Source of the DNA: JBGMEA01 sp963674555
GTDB lineage: Bacteria; Bacillota; Clostridia; Eubacteriales; Anaerofustaceae
NCBI GenBank assembly: GCA_963674555.1
Contig: OY771429.1
Coordinates: forward strand, 1,612,001 to 1,676,000
Direction of reading: 5' to 3'
Length of the DNA stretch: 64,000 bases
Position numbers and translations under genes: made by a program. The notes under the pieces are model-generated. The model was not told the origin of the DNA. It made no database searches and worked only from the letters and a program-made list of their open reading frames with translations. Of this stretch, positions 63,752 through 64,000 are shown piece by piece (the stretch's first letter is position 1; every line of letters begins with the position of its first letter).

Positions 63752-64000
63752 ATGGTCAGACCAAGAAAATGGAGAAAAGTATGTTGCTTACCCGAGAATT
63801 CCGTATTCGGACCGCTCGATCGCAATGTTTCTCAACAAGATTATATTGAGATGACGGTCGATGAATACGAGACGATCCGCCTGATGGATCTGGAAGGATT
63901 TACGCAGGAAGAATCCGCGGAGCAAATGAATATCGCGCGTACGACCGTACAAAGGATCTATAACTTAGCCAGGCAAAAAGTAGCCGACGCGCTTGTAAAC
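63752..64000 (+). CDS. DUF134 regulator (partial, cut by right edge)
   Basis: The frame begins MVRPRKWRKVCCLPENSVFGPLD and runs on open to the edge: 83 codons are visible. DEYETIRLMDLEGFTQEESAEQMNIARTTVQRIYNLARQK is the sigma-70 region 4-like helix-turn-helix of DUF134. Ribosome site GAGGTGA. It probably binds the inverted repeat at 63350-63405, controlling this small cluster. Confidence 0.9.
   Translation, partial: MVRPRKWRKVCCLPENSVFGPLDRNVSQQDYIEMTVDEYETIRLMDLEGFTQEESAEQMNIARTTVQRIYNLARQKVADALVN

Noticed and set aside
62951..64000. Nitrogenase cluster
   Set aside because: NifX-like, DUF5320 and DUF134 proteins occur widely without nitrogenase, and no nif structural genes are present.

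Overview
The window looks like chromosome from a Bacillota (Clostridia-like) bacterium. It carries a complete 16S-Ala-Ile-23S-5S rRNA operon, the conserved dgt-dnaG-rpoD block, a GatAB amidotransferase pair, a 6S RNA, strong AGGAGG-type ribosome sites and many compact hairpin/T-run terminators. TTG and GTG starts are common. Composition is moderate, with two clearly AT-richer islands (a HEPN-type gene near 16 kb and a KAP NTPase near 41 kb). I cannot name genus or species from the sequence.

Layout. 0-3.3 kb: a partial gene, two PH-like membrane paralogues and two flavodoxin paralogues. 3.3-15.6 kb: phage-type packaging genes (terS-terL; a small membrane protein plus portal; an unknown 399-residue protein) sit in three separate, self-terminated cassettes. 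Host-type genes lie between them (GPH sugar symporter, FAH-family enzyme, lipoprotein, membrane proteins). The three cassettes share a promoter-like leader. 15.6-23.6 kb: an accessory stretch of small membrane-anchored paralogue families, a HEPN-motif gene, MerR and RHH regulators, a GT4 glycosyltransferase and a HIRAN-domain membrane protein. 24-28.6 kb: a GGDEF-EAL c-di-GMP enzyme, DUF1801, nitroreductase-TfoX_C and a GNAT. 28.8-32.5 kb: three SHOCT mini-proteins and a two-component system. Between the first two SHOCT genes lies a roughly 670-nt gene-free stretch with many nested long helices and a terminator, most likely a large structured noncoding RNA. 32.5-35 kb: a lipoprotein, two DUF1508 proteins and a DUF4203 membrane protein with a riboswitch-like leader. 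35-39 kb: rpoD, dnaG, dgt. 39-45.6 kb: TetR and a membrane protein, KAP NTPase, YccF, NAT, SatD-DUF3307 and 5-FTHF cyclo-ligase. 45.8-56 kb: gatA-gatB, lipoproteins, LacI, 6S RNA, argG, argH and a B12-dependent methionine synthase activation-domain protein. 56.3-61.8 kb: rRNA operon. 61.8-64 kb: PadR-DUF2812, then a NifX-like/DUF5320/DUF134 cluster cut by the right edge.

How the parts work together. argG and argH are separate transcription units making arginine; the argG promoter overlaps an ARG-box-like site. dgt, dnaG and rpoD link dNTP control, primer synthesis and housekeeping transcription. The 6S RNA would modulate the sigma-A holoenzyme encoded a few kb away. Several regulators have recognisable dyads next to their own genes (MerR, TetR, PadR, and the promoter in front of DUF5320/DUF134).

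Most interesting: (1) the unassigned large structured RNA between SHOCT genes, and (2) the dispersed phage packaging cassettes with a common leader, which suggest a domesticated, multi-locus packaging system or a fragmented prophage still under joint control.
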